Source: Microvirga soli
GTDB taxonomy: Bacteria > Pseudomonadota > Alphaproteobacteria > Rhizobiales > Beijerinckiaceae
NCBI RefSeq assembly: GCF_016734765.1
Contig: NZ_JAERQE010000009.1
Location: forward strand, 1-64,000
Direction of reading: 5' to 3'
DNA: 64,000 nucleotides
Shown: one piece after another, positions 43,317 through 51,700 of the stretch
Layout of the letters: the number at the start of each line of letters is the position of its first letter
Numbering within the stretch: position 1 is the first letter of the stretch
The notes under the pieces: model-generated
What the model saw: only the letters and a program-made list of their open reading frames with translations
What the model was told of the DNA's origin: nothing
The model's database searches: none
Program-made: the position numbers and the translations under genes

Positions 43317-43434
43317 AGCATCGGACCCAAAAGTGGATTTGCACTTTTGGGATCCATCCGATGCTTAATTATGAGCTGGCGCATCGTTCGGCGCGGAAAA
43401 CCGAAATAACTTTTCCGCACGATGCGCTAGCTCA
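43317..43434. repeat. Double palindromic repeat, family D
   Basis: Two adjacent inverted repeats: AGCATCGGACCCAAAAGTG with CACTTTTGGGATCCATCC + GATGCT (43317-43365), and AGCTGGCGCATCG...GGAAAA with TTTTCC...CGATGCGCTAGCT (43374-43432). Elements with this AAAAGTG/CACTTTT core recur in Hyphomicrobiales genomes. It sits upstream of the DnaJ-class gene. Confidence 0.75.
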
Positions 43435-43495
43435 ACGGGTTTGACGGTCATATGGGCAAAGTGTTGCCCCTTTGCAACGCCTGAACCGGGAGTGG

Positions 43496-43975
43496 CTAGA
43501 CTTTGGCCGTGCCCTTCACCGGTTTGATGTCTTTCAGCACCCATTCGCCGCCGGAGGGCCGGCAGGCCGTGCCCTGCAGGGCTGACGTGGATGGGCCGCT
43601 CAGATGGGCCGAGAAGCTGCGGCAGATCTCGTCGTTCTTCACGAAGGGCGCACCGACCGGAGTGAAGGTGCCCTTGCGGCTGGTCGCCGGATTGTCCCAG
43701 GAGACCAAGGTGCCGGGCCCCTGCGGATCGAGGGCGACGGCCAGCGCAGCCTTGGCCCGCCGCCAATCCTCCTCGTCCAGATCGGCCGAGAGGGTGATGT
43801 CGCTCTTAGGCCCGATGGCGCCCGTCGACTTCGGCCCGTCCTCGTCCAGGGCCGACAATCCCAGGGACATGCCACAGGCGCTCGTCGACAGAGCGATGAG
43901 CACGGCCGCGAGCACTTTCAGCGCTTCGCTGGCGAAGCCATCTGATCTATAACGGCGCGGATTGATCCACGTCAC
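43496..43975 (-). CDS. RT0821/Lpp0805-like surface lipoprotein
   Basis: 159 residues from GTG 43975; a GTG further in ([14 protein letters not shown]) could also start a more typical signal. The hydrophobic segment [15 protein letters not shown] ends in a cysteine that can be lipidated. The C-terminal half ([37 protein letters not shown]) matches the RT0821/Lpp0805 domain of alphaproteobacterial outer-membrane lipoproteins. It is divergent from pdxH. Confidence 0.72.
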   Translation of the reverse strand: MTWINPRRYRSDGFASEALKVLAAVLIALSTSACGMSLGLSALDEDGPKSTGAIGPKSDITLSADLDEEDWRRAKAALAVALDPQGPGTLVSWDNPATSRKGTFTPVGAPFVKNDEICRSFSAHLSGPSTSALQGTACRPSGGEWVLKDIKPVKGTAKV

Positions 43976-44020
43976 GCGTTGGGTCCCCCAGAACCAAAAG
44001 TCACAGAACGAGATAAAACA

Positions 44021-44629
44021 GTGAGCGGGTTAATAACTGGTGACTTCACGGAATCGGACGAGCCCTTCGCCCTCTTCCAGGCCTGGCTGACGGAGGCGGA
44101 AGCCTCGGAGCCGAACGATCCCAACGCCATGGCGCTCGCAACCGTGGACGAGACCGGGCTGCCGAACGTTCGCATGGTGCTGCTGAAGGGCTTCGACGAG
44201 AAGGGCTTCGTGTTCTACACCAACACGGAATCCAACAAGGGCCGCGAGCTTCTCGGCCAGGGCAAGGCCGCCCTCGTGCTGCACTGGAAGAGCCTGCGCC
44301 GGCAGGTGCGCGCCCGCGGCCCTGTGACGCTGGTGAGCGATGCCGAGGCCGACGCCTATTTCCAGAGCCGTCCCCGCGACAGCCGCATCGGCGCCTGGGC
44401 GAGCCAGCAGTCGCGTCCGCTGGAGAGCCGCTTCGCCCTCGAGAAGGCCGTGGCCGTGAACACCGCCAAATTCGCCGTGGGCGAGATCCCGCGCCCGCCC
44501 CACTGGACGGGCTTCCGCATCGCGCCGGTTTCCATCGAGTTCTGGCAGGACAAGCCGTTCCGCCTGCACGACCGCGTGGTGTTCAGCCGCGACGGCGACG
44601 GCTGGCGGAAGGTGCGGCTATATCCGTGA
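44021..44629 (+). CDS. pdxH: Pyridoxamine 5'-phosphate oxidase
   Basis: FMN enzyme that makes pyridoxal 5'-phosphate. GTG 44021 ([19 protein letters not shown]) gives 202 residues; a TTG at 43979 is also in frame. Signatures are [47 protein letters not shown] and the C-terminal [20 protein letters not shown]. Length and all motifs match a full, active enzyme. It is followed by an SDR gene after 70 bases. Confidence 0.94.
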   Translation: MSGLITGDFTESDEPFALFQAWLTEAEASEPNDPNAMALATVDETGLPNVRMVLLKGFDEKGFVFYTNTESNKGRELLGQGKAALVLHWKSLRRQVRARGPVTLVSDAEADAYFQSRPRDSRIGAWASQQSRPLESRFALEKAVAVNTAKFAVGEIPRPPHWTGFRIAPVSIEFWQDKPFRLHDRVVFSRDGDGWRKVRLYP

Positions 44630-44699
44630 CGCCGGGCCATCCCATGGACCGCGCTCCTGAACTGAGATAGAGGTCTGCCCCCTCTCATGAGAGAACCCC

Positions 44700-45455
44700 A
44701 TGTCCTCCTCATCCAACACTCCCCGCCGCATCATGCTGCTCACCGGTGCGAGCCGCGGCATCGGGCATGCCACGGTCAAGCGTTTCTCCGCGGCCGGGTG
44801 GCGGGTGATCACCTGCTCGCGGCACGGCTTCCCTGAGAACTGCCCGTGGGAGATGGGGCCGGAGGATCACCTGCAGGTCGATCTGGCGGATGCGCAGGAC
44901 ACGCGCCGCGCCATCGCCGAGGTGAAGGAGCGGCTGGCCGTCGAGGGCGGCTGCCTGCATGCGCTCGTCAACAATGCGGGCATTTCGCCGAAAGGCGAAG
45001 GCGGCTCGCGGATGGGAACACTCGACACCCGCTACGAGGATTGGCTGAGGGTGTTCCAGGTGAACTTCTTCGCCTCGATCATGCTGGCCCGCGGCCTGCA
45101 GGACGAACTCACCAAGGCCAAGGGCTCGGTGGTCAACGTGACCTCCATCGCGGGCTCGCGCGTCCATCCCTTCGCAGGCGCGGCCTATGCCACGTCCAAG
45201 GCGGCGCTCGCCTCGCTGACCCGCGAGATGGCGGCCGATTTCGGGCCGCTGGGCGTGCGCGTGAACGCCATCTCGCCGGGCGAGATCGACACTGCCATCC
45301 TGTCGCCGGGCACGGACAAGATCGTCGAGCAATTGCCGATGCGCCGTCTCGGCACGCCGGACGAGGTGGCCAAGGCCATCTACTTCCTCTGCACGGATGC
45401 GAGCTCCTACGTGACCGGCGCGGAGCTGCACATCAATGGCGGCCAGCACGTCTAA
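44700..45455 (+). CDS. SDR-family oxidoreductase
   Basis: 251 residues of the classical short-chain dehydrogenase family. The cofactor loop is TGASRGIGHATV near 19, NNAGIS near 96 and the catalytic YATSKAALASL (YxxxK) near 161; the serine is in VTSIAGSRVHPFAG. The C-terminal PMRRLGTPDEVAKAIYFLC is typical. Substrate unknown. It is followed by a short exported protein after 9 bases, so the two are probably co-transcribed. Confidence 0.9.
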   Translation: MSSSSNTPRRIMLLTGASRGIGHATVKRFSAAGWRVITCSRHGFPENCPWEMGPEDHLQVDLADAQDTRRAIAEVKERLAVEGGCLHALVNNAGISPKGEGGSRMGTLDTRYEDWLRVFQVNFFASIMLARGLQDELTKAKGSVVNVTSIAGSRVHPFAGAAYATSKAALASLTREMAADFGPLGVRVNAISPGEIDTAILSPGTDKIVEQLPMRRLGTPDEVAKAIYFLCTDASSYVTGAELHINGGQHV

Positions 45456-45464
45456 AGGTGATCC

Positions 45465-45893
45465 ATGCCCCTGCGGCTGTGCCGGCACCGAACGCAGTGC
45501 TTCTTAACCGCGCTGCTGATGCTCGGTTCCGTGGCAGCGTCCGGCCAGGAAAGCGATGAGAAAAGCCCCTTCGCCGACCCGGACATGCAGCCAGCTTATC
45601 AGGCGCGCTGCCACGAGGTCCGGGGGCTGACCAAGGATCGCGAGACCGGCGCGACCCGCGTGGATTTCAGCGTCACGGGTCCCCTCGCCTACGTGCATTT
45701 CGACGGAACGCTGGCCTATCTCGGCCTGTGCGGCACGGAGCCCGACCCCAAGGTGCTCTGCGTCACCTACCAGACCAACGACATGAAGGTCGGCGACCTC
45801 GTGACGGTGGCCGGCGGCTACAGCCGCCCGAACCCGGACTTCATCGTCCTCGATCCGTGCCTGGCGCAGTGGCCGGACGAGCCGGCGCAATAG
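45465..45893 (+). CDS. Exported hypothetical protein
   Basis: 142 residues. The N-terminus (CFLTALLMLGSVAASGQ) is a signal peptide with cleavage near residue 27. The mature protein has four cysteines (QARCHEV, LGLCGTEPD, VLCVTYQ and LDPCLAQW) that may form two disulfides, and VGDLVTVAGGYSRPNPDFIV suggests a small beta-barrel (OB-like) fold. No family recognised. It follows the SDR gene by 9 bases. Confidence 0.7.
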   Translation: MPLRLCRHRTQCFLTALLMLGSVAASGQESDEKSPFADPDMQPAYQARCHEVRGLTKDRETGATRVDFSVTGPLAYVHFDGTLAYLGLCGTEPDPKVLCVTYQTNDMKVGDLVTVAGGYSRPNPDFIVLDPCLAQWPDEPAQ

Positions 45894-46012
45894 GAAGCCT
45901 TACTCTGTCTTCGCGGCCGGCTATGACCCATCACGACGGCAGGCCGTGCCGGCCTCCGCTGTCCTGGAATGGAAGGAGGCTGCTGGAGTGCCCTTCTCTG
46001 CCTGCGGAGCTA

Positions 46013-46315
46013 TCAGGTCGCGTCGAGCACGGTCCACCCGCAGCTGGGCATGTCATCGCCTTTGGCACAGGCTAGCGCCCCAGAGCGGCTCTCCACCCAC
46101 ACATTCGTAGCTGATGGCAGGATCGTACAGCGCTTCTGGGCGGTTTCTGATTTGACCTGTTCTGTCCAAGCGCCGTTGTTGCCGCGCAACTCGTTCAGGC
46201 GGTTTGCCGTGTCCGCTGTCGAGCAAATGACGTGAAGGCTACGCAACGTAACGCGCTCGGCCTGTGCGAATGCGGGAGTCGCTGCAAGCGCCAAGACGAG
46301 AACAAGGCTTTTCAT
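46013..46315 (-). CDS. Small exported hypothetical protein
   Basis: 100 residues from ATG 46315 (MKSLVLVLALAATPAFAQAE), with GGAAAGG upstream; a longer frame exists but its first 50 residues are not signal-like. The signal peptide is cleaved after AFA. The mature protein has four cysteines (VICSTADT, QKRCTILP, ALACAKGD and MPSCGW), suggesting two disulfides, with a conserved-looking ERVTLRSLHV strand. Role unknown. Confidence 0.65.
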   Translation of the reverse strand: MKSLVLVLALAATPAFAQAERVTLRSLHVICSTADTANRLNELRGNNGAWTEQVKSETAQKRCTILPSATNVWVESRSGALACAKGDDMPSCGWTVLDAT

Positions 46316-46607
46316 ATTTGATACCTTTCCTGTGACTGACATAGGGGGGTTGGGACGTCGGGCCCTCCCCCGCTGTGTCAAGCTGCCTAGTTCAGGAAAC
46401 GCGTAAGACGAGTTTACCGATGCATACGCCATAAGAGGGATGGTACCGGTACCCCCATGCTTCACGGCCTGATTGGTTTATGAGGTTCGCGGAATGACCT
46501 ACTCCCGCATCACCACCTTCCGGATGATCCCTCGAAAAGGTCCCCTCGATTAAGCCGCCGTTAATCGGATCAGGCGGAGACTCGGGCATCATCTGGAGGA
46601 AACCAGA
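46316..46607. other. 292-base divergent gap with a CtrA-type site
   Basis: The gap separates the small exported protein (minus) from the receiver gene (plus). It holds the TTAA-N7-TTAA site at 46551-46565 and, near 46345-46375, a G-run followed by a C-run (GGGGGG...CCTCCCCC) that could fold weakly. No other gene is supported. Confidence 0.5.
46551..46565. promoter_or_regulatory. CtrA-type binding site (TTAA-N7-TTAA)
   Basis: TTAA-GCCGCCG-TTAA exactly matches the CtrA box consensus of alphaproteobacteria. It is 42 bases before the start of the receiver gene, where CtrA would act on its promoter. In sequence this GC-rich a chance match is unlikely (about 0.1 expected per window). Confidence 0.62.
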
Positions 46608-47021
46608 ATGGTCTCCGCTTCCCGTTCCAAGGCCACGGTCCTTGTTGTCGAAGATGATGCGCTCACCCGCGAACTCCTGACGCAACTGCTTTGCGCGGGT
46701 GGCTTTGATGTCATCGCTGCACCGGCAGGAGATCGGGCCTTGCTGATCCTTTGCCACTTAGGCGAAGAGATCGACTGGCTCGTGAGTAGGTTAAGCCTCC
46801 CAGGTCTCGTCTGTGGATGGATTTTGGCTGACGAGTATCACGAGCATCACCCCGATCGGCCCGCACTTCTGCTCTCGGATCTGGATCCGGCGGACAAGCC
46901 GTCTGCAAACGCGGTCTTCATCCCGCCGCCGGCGCCCATGAGGGTCCTTGAGGTGCTGCAGGCCCTGAAGAATCCTGAACCCGCTGAGGTGCTGCAGTTC
47001 GCGATCACAAAGGCAGCATAA
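46608..47021 (+). CDS. Degenerate single-domain response-regulator receiver
   Basis: 137 residues with a receiver fold. TVLVVEDDALTRELLTQLL keeps the acidic pocket, but the phosphoacceptor strand reads WLVSRLSLPGLVCG, so the usual Asp is replaced by Arg, and the invariant C-terminal Lys-Pro appears as IPPPAP, without lysine. It is therefore unlikely to be phosphorylated and may be a constitutive or protein-binding pseudo-receiver. The CtrA-type site upstream suggests cell-cycle control. No kinase gene is adjacent. Confidence 0.8.
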   Translation: MVSASRSKATVLVVEDDALTRELLTQLLCAGGFDVIAAPAGDRALLILCHLGEEIDWLVSRLSLPGLVCGWILADEYHEHHPDRPALLLSDLDPADKPSANAVFIPPPAPMRVLEVLQALKNPEPAEVLQFAITKAA

Positions 47022-47154
47022 CCTCCTCCCGCGACGCCACGGCCATCTCCGGGCTCGCCGGCCTGCCATCGCCCGGAATTCCCCTCTGAAATCGCCAAGC
47101 TCGCGTGTTAGCTTCGCCCGTCGGCTTCGGATGCCATGAAAACCACAAGGCGGG

Positions 47155-47628
47155 ATGATGGATCAGGGTTCGGGAAACAGAGCACTCGTCCGGCGGGCTG
47201 GTGAAGGCAGCAGCAATCAAGCCTTCGATCTGCCCCGCACCTTCCTGGTTCGATCCGATGAGGTGATGGGCGCTTTTTCCCACTGGATTGAAAAGGTCCC
47301 GGCTGGGGTTGGTCCGCCGATGCATGTGCATCACAAGGAGCAGGAGCTGTTCCGCGTCCTCGCCGGGCAATTCCGCTTCTGGTGCATGGGAGAGGCTCAG
47401 GACCTGACGGACGGTGACACAGTCCTGATTCCCAAGGGTGCTCCGCACACCTTCAAGAACATTGGCCCCGGCGAGGGACAGTTGCTGATCACCTTGACCC
47501 CCGGCGATGGGGACGGCTTCTTCATCGAGGTCGAGAGGCTCGGTCTGCACCCGTCGCGGGATATGCCGCAGATTGTGGAGATTGCAGGCCGCTACGGCCT
47601 CGAGTTCGTCGGACCGCCTCCCGCGTGA
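47155..47628 (+). CDS. Cupin-domain protein
   Basis: 157 residues with one cupin barrel: motif 1 is PPMHVHHKEQELFRVLAG (GxHxH-type, with the metal-ligand histidines and glutamate), and motif 2 is PKGAPHTFKNIG. Metal-binding residues are complete. The starting methionine may be either of the two at 47155 and 47158. Cupins of this size include small dioxygenases and isomerases; none can be chosen here. It is a single gene. Confidence 0.82.
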   Translation: MMDQGSGNRALVRRAGEGSSNQAFDLPRTFLVRSDEVMGAFSHWIEKVPAGVGPPMHVHHKEQELFRVLAGQFRFWCMGEAQDLTDGDTVLIPKGAPHTFKNIGPGEGQLLITLTPGDGDGFFIEVERLGLHPSRDMPQIVEIAGRYGLEFVGPPPA

Positions 47629-47648
47629 GGTGGGGACAGTCGGCAGGA

Positions 47649-47960
47649 TCACTTCAGGGCTTGCTGCTGGCCCGCGCTCCACTGGAGTTGTGGATACCGT
47701 CCACCGGCAAAGCCACTGGCGAAGATGCCTATTGCGGCAAAGCTCACCGCACAGAATACCGTGAAGGCCAACACGAAGGCCGCCCCTTGTCTCCGCATCC
47801 GCCATAAGGACGAGACGAACGGAGCCAGGAGCAGCGATCCGAATATCACGAGCAGCAGGAAGAAGGCTTGGAGATCCGGGTCGCCGTAGATGAGATCGAC
47901 CTGCACGCCTTTTTCGCGTGGCGGCTCACCAAGGAAGAATCGAGCGAGTAACTCGAACAT
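47649..47960 (-). CDS. Small membrane protein, unknown
   Basis: 103 residues from ATG 47960 (MFELLARFFLGEPPREKGVQ); an upstream in-frame region up to 48083 has poor composition. Two membrane helices are predicted: LQAFFLLLVIFGSLLLAPFV and AAFVLAFTVFCAVSFAAIGI, with a short basic link (WRMRRQG). Both termini would face the same side. No family recognised. Confidence 0.6.
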   Translation of the reverse strand: MFELLARFFLGEPPREKGVQVDLIYGDPDLQAFFLLLVIFGSLLLAPFVSSLWRMRRQGAAFVLAFTVFCAVSFAAIGIFASGFAGGRYPQLQWSAGQQQALK

Positions 47961-48206
47961 CGCGTTGCCCCAAGCGGGGTTATTTGGGTTTGCTGTCAAA
48001 AACGACAGATGTGCACTAGGACCACCCCCGTTGGTCCTCATGCTGGCCCTCACCATGCAGCAAGGTTGTGACGCATCTAGCACGGCCGCTTAAAACTTGG
48101 CCATATGCTCGTTAGTTGAACGCAACTCGCCCAGCATCGATGTGGTGCTGCTTTGACGCTCTTCGCCATCGAGCGCACGGCCGAGGAGCCGGCGCGATAG
48201 AGCCGA

Positions 48207-49277
48207 TCAGGCCGCCTCAGCGGGCCAAGCCCCCACATAGCGCGATTGCGGCCGGATGATGCGGCCGGTGCGCGTCTGTTCGATGGCGTGAGCCACCCAG
48301 CCTGCCGAGCGGCCGGCGGCGAAAAGCGGCGTGAAGCCTTCGCGGGGAATCCCTAAGGCATCGAGCAGGATGGCGGTGTAGAACTCCACATTGGTGTCGA
48401 GCCGGCGCCCGGGCTTGCGGCGCTCCAGCACCCGTAGGGCGGTCGCTTCGACGGCCTCGGCAAAGGCGATGCGATTGCTCTTGCCCTTCAGCCGTCCGAC
48501 GGCGGCCATGAGCACATCCGCCCGTGGGTCGCGCACCTTATAGATGCGGTGGCCGAAGCCCATGAGGCGCTCGCCCCGGGACATCGCGTCGTCGAGCCAA
48601 GCGTCCGCATTCTCGATGCTGCCGATGGCATCCAGCATGTCGAGCACCGGGCCGGGGGCTCCGCCATGCAGCGGGCCCTTCAAGGCGCAGAGCCCCGCCA
48701 CCACGGACGACAGGATCCCGGCCTGGGTCGAGGCGACCACACGGGCCGTGAAGGTGGAGGCGTTGAGGCCGTGGTCGATCACCGTCACGAGATAGGTGTC
48801 GAGGCCCTTCGCCTCGCTGTCAGAGACAGGCGCATCGCGCATCATGCGCAGTATGTCTGCTGCGTGCCCCAGCAATGAATCAGGCGCGACCGGCGCGAGT
48901 CCCTGGGCGCCCCGCACCGCCATGGCGGCTGCAACGCCCGCCGCTCCGACGGCGAGGGCAGGATGATCCCTCTCCGCATCGGGCAGACTCGCGAGCAGCA
49001 GCCGCATGCCCTCCACCGGGGTCAGGCCGGCAAGCCGGGGGCTGAGCGGCGCGAGATGGGCATAGGCCCTCTGCCGAGCCTCGCTCAGAAGGGCCTTGGG
49101 GTTTGAAGCGGCGTTAGGAACGAGGCCGTCCCAGAGCATCGCCACCACGTCTTCGAAGCTCATCTGGCCGGCCAGTTCCTCAAGGTCATGCCCGGCAATG
49201 ATCAGCCGGCCCGCCTCGCCGTCCACATGGCTCAAGCCGGTTTCAGCCGCCACCACATCGTCCAGTCCGATCGTCAT
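48207..49277 (-). CDS. Citrate synthase family protein
   Basis: 356 residues. The catalytic histidines are in GPLHGGAPG and MGFGHRIYK, and the aspartate in DTNVEFYTAIL, so the active site is complete (substrate-binding arginines are present, for example in GRIIRPQSRYVG). It is shorter than the usual 430-residue citrate synthase, as many methylcitrate or small-form enzymes are. It is divergent from an HTH-bearing homologue 75 bases away, and the two may act together. Citrate or methylcitrate cannot be distinguished by eye. Confidence 0.88.
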   Translation of the reverse strand: MTIGLDDVVAAETGLSHVDGEAGRLIIAGHDLEELAGQMSFEDVVAMLWDGLVPNAASNPKALLSEARQRAYAHLAPLSPRLAGLTPVEGMRLLLASLPDAERDHPALAVGAAGVAAAMAVRGAQGLAPVAPDSLLGHAADILRMMRDAPVSDSEAKGLDTYLVTVIDHGLNASTFTARVVASTQAGILSSVVAGLCALKGPLHGGAPGPVLDMLDAIGSIENADAWLDDAMSRGERLMGFGHRIYKVRDPRADVLMAAVGRLKGKSNRIAFAEAVEATALRVLERRKPGRRLDTNVEFYTAILLDALGIPREGFTPLFAAGRSAGWVAHAIEQTRTGRIIRPQSRYVGAWPAEAA

Positions 49278-49352
49278 GAAAGTTCTCCCGTGTTGCAGGG
49301 AGCATCGCGCCGGGCTTGCGGAAGCGTCAATCTTGAATCAACATATCAATAT

Positions 49353-50474
49353 ATGGATGCTGCATCCCTCGACCTCACCTCGGCCGAAGAGGCTTCGTCC
49401 CGCCTCGGCATCAGCCGGGCGAGCCTCTATGCCTATGTGAGCCGCGGGCTGATCCGCTCCTACGCTTCGCCGCACGATCCGCGCCAGCGCCTCTATGCCA
49501 TGGACGATGTTGTGGCACTGGCAGAACGCAAGGCGCGGTTTCGCCGTCCGACAGTGGCGGCCGCCACGGCTCTCGACTGGGGCCTGCCGGTGCTGGAGAC
49601 AGGCATCACCCAGATCAGGGATGGACGGTTGTTCTATCGCGGGCAGGACGCCATCGCCCTGGCTCGGACCGCAACACTCGAGGACGTTGCGCACCTCCTG
49701 ATCGGCGCCCTCGACAGGGAAACGTTCAACCGTCCCTCCCGAATACCGCCCGGCCTGTCCGGCCCCGCATTTGGGCCGCACGCTTTCGTGGGACAGGCCA
49801 TCCGCCTCCTGTCCGAGCCTGCCGGGCGAGAGACCCGCGCGGCCGAGGTGGCGGCAATCCTGCGCATGGCCGCTGCGGTCGCGAGCGGAGCCAACCCCGG
49901 CAGCGAGCCGATCCACAGGCATCTGGCCTCGGCCTGGAAAGCCCCGGCACAGGCCGCAGAGGCCATCCGCCGGGCTCTGGTTCTGTGCGCCGACCATGAG
50001 CTCAGCTCCTCGGCCTTCGCGGTGCGGGTCACGGCCTCGACCGGCGCCTCCCTGCGCCATGCGGTCATCGCGGGCCTCGCAGCCTTGAGCGGCCCCTATC
50101 ACGGCGGCATGACCGAGCGGGTCAGGCTATTTCTCGATTCTCCCGGAGCGGCGCCCCTCCCGGCTTTCCGCCACCGCCTGTATCCCGAGGGCGATCCCCG
50201 GGGCGAGGCGCTGTTGGAGAACGTGCCGCTGCTCGCCTCCGACGCAACGACCCTGCGGGTGATCGCGAACGCCTCCGGCGGCGCGCCCAGCATCGACGTG
50301 GCGCTCGTCATGATGGAGCGGGCCTATGGACTGCCCATGGGTGCCGCGTTTACGCTCTTTGCCATCGGGCGCACCGCCGGGTGGCTCGCTCACGCCATCG
50401 AGCAGCGCAGCCAGGCCACCCTCATCCGGCCTCGGGCGCGCTATGTTGCCGCCGGGGACAAGCCTTCCTCATGA
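49353..50474 (+). CDS. Citrate synthase homologue with N-terminal HTH
   Basis: 373 residues. Residues 1-60 form a MerR-like helix-turn-helix (TSAEEASSRLGISRASLYAY, then VSRGLIRSYASPHDPRQRLY). Residues 75-373 are a citrate-synthase domain with the three catalytic residues in GPYHGGMTE (His), FRHRLYPEG (His) and SIDVALVMMERA (Asp). ATG 49353 follows AT-rich sequence; the upstream frame runs into the divergent gene. The product may be a DNA-binding enzyme-regulator, possibly controlling the divergent synthase. Its stop overlaps the NUDIX start (ATGA). Confidence 0.86.
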   Translation: MDAASLDLTSAEEASSRLGISRASLYAYVSRGLIRSYASPHDPRQRLYAMDDVVALAERKARFRRPTVAAATALDWGLPVLETGITQIRDGRLFYRGQDAIALARTATLEDVAHLLIGALDRETFNRPSRIPPGLSGPAFGPHAFVGQAIRLLSEPAGRETRAAEVAAILRMAAAVASGANPGSEPIHRHLASAWKAPAQAAEAIRRALVLCADHELSSSAFAVRVTASTGASLRHAVIAGLAALSGPYHGGMTERVRLFLDSPGAAPLPAFRHRLYPEGDPRGEALLENVPLLASDATTLRVIANASGGAPSIDVALVMMERAYGLPMGAAFTLFAIGRTAGWLAHAIEQRSQATLIRPRARYVAAGDKPSS

Positions 50475-50920
50475 CCAGCGACCGCTTCTATCCCGCCCGC
50501 CCCGTTCTCGCCGCCTCCGTGGCCGTGATCCGCGACGGGCGCATTCTGCTCGCCGCCAGGGGCAAACCGCCGAGCGAGGGGCTTTTTTCGCTTCCCGGTG
50601 GCATGGTTGAGGTAGGAGAGACCCTGGCTGAGGCAGCCTTGCGGGAACTTCGCGAGGAGGTCGGGGTTGAGGCCAAGCTTATCGGCCTGATCGCCCCGGT
50701 CGAATTCATTGAAAGGGACGAGAAAGGCCATATAAGGCATCATGTCGTCATCGCCGCCCATGCGGCCCGCTGGGCTTCGGGCGAACCCCAGACAGGTCCG
50801 GAAGCAAAGGAAATCCGTTGGGTCACGGAACGGGACATCGCCGATCTGCCGCTGACGGCAGGAATGGCCGGAATTCTGGAGCAGGTCTTCAGGATCGCGC
50901 GCGAGGATTACGTTGCGTGA
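50471..50920 (+). CDS. NUDIX hydrolase
   Basis: 149 residues with the NUDIX box G-x5-E-x7-REUxEE in GGMVEVGETLAEAALRELRE followed by EVGV, near residue 40. ATG 50471 overlaps the synthase stop codon (ATGA), so it is translated by coupling. The next gene starts in its stop codon (GTGA), extending the chain. Substrates may be ADP-ribose, dNTPs or other nucleoside diphosphates. Confidence 0.92.
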   Translation: MTSDRFYPARPVLAASVAVIRDGRILLAARGKPPSEGLFSLPGGMVEVGETLAEAALRELREEVGVEAKLIGLIAPVEFIERDEKGHIRHHVVIAAHAARWASGEPQTGPEAKEIRWVTERDIADLPLTAGMAGILEQVFRIAREDYVA

Positions 50921-51525
50921 AACGCCTGGGTCTGACCCTCGCTGTTCCCGCGATGCTTCTGACTTTGCCCGCCCCGGCTTCGGCTCAAGGGTTCTTCGAG
51001 CGCCTGTTCGGCCCTCCTCCAGGCCAGCAACCGGGGCAGCAGCCGGGCGTTCCGCCGCAATACCGGCCGCAGCCGCAATATCGGCCACAACCGCAGTACC
51101 GCCAGCAGCCCGTTCCTCAGCAGCCAAGGCGGCAGCAGCCGCAATCCCAGCGGCCGGCTCCCCAGCCGCAACAACAGCAGCCCCAGCAGCAGGCGGAACC
51201 CGCGCCCGCGGTCGAGCCGCCGCCCGCGCCTTACGAGAAAGAGTTGCTGCGGCTCGCCGAGATCATGGGGTCGCTCGCCATGCTGCGCCCCCTCTGCAGC
51301 GCACCCGATGCCTCCGAATGGAGCCGGCGGATGCAGGTTCTGCTGGAGGCTGAAGGCTCGACGCCTGGACGCAAGGAGCGGCTCGCCGGCGCCTACAACA
51401 GGGGCTATCAGGCCTATGCCCTCACCTACCGGGTCTGCACGCCATCCGCACAGGAAGCCTCGGTGCGTTTCCTGGCCGAGGGAGAGCAGCTCGCCCGCAG
51501 CATCACCGGGCGGTACGGCGGCTGA
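50917..51525 (+). CDS. TIGR02301-family exported protein
   Basis: 202 residues from GTG 50917, overlapping the NUDIX stop (GTGA). A signal peptide (LTLAVPAMLLTLPAPASAQ) is followed by about 75 residues of Pro/Gln-rich repeats (PQYRPQ, QQPQQQ) and a helical C-terminal domain (LLRLAEIMGSLAMLRPLC, RKERLAGAYNRGYQAYAL, with two cysteines). The C-terminal domain matches the uncharacterised TIGR02301 family of Hyphomicrobiales. It probably acts in the periplasm. Confidence 0.78.
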   Translation: MKRLGLTLAVPAMLLTLPAPASAQGFFERLFGPPPGQQPGQQPGVPPQYRPQPQYRPQPQYRQQPVPQQPRRQQPQSQRPAPQPQQQQPQQQAEPAPAVEPPPAPYEKELLRLAEIMGSLAMLRPLCSAPDASEWSRRMQVLLEAEGSTPGRKERLAGAYNRGYQAYALTYRVCTPSAQEASVRFLAEGEQLARSITGRYGG

Positions 51526-51548
51526 TCGGGAGACATGCCCCTCCCTTC

Positions 51549-51575
51549 AGGGGCGTTGCAGCAACGCCTCTTATC
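51549..51575 (+). terminator. Possible terminator after the TIGR02301 gene
   Basis: GGCGTTGC-A-GCAACGCC makes a short perfect stem, and CTCTTATCCACATTTTT follows, with five terminal T residues 11 bases later. The stem is tight and the T-run delayed, so this is a moderate call. Confidence 0.5.
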
Positions 51576-51579
51576 CACA
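51571..51579 (+). promoter_or_regulatory. DnaA box
   Basis: TTATCCACA is the exact DnaA consensus. It stands alone in a 175-base gap between genes, so it is not an origin; it could be a DnaA regulatory or titration site, or chance. Confidence 0.35.
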
Positions 51580-51700
51580 TTTTTCAGCCCGTTGCCCCTC
51601 GCGTTAACCTCCTTGCAAGGTGATGCTGGCGGCGGGTCGGCGCGATGTCTAGAAATGATTCAACCGAACTCGCGCGCTGCCCCTCGAAGGGGCCTGGATC

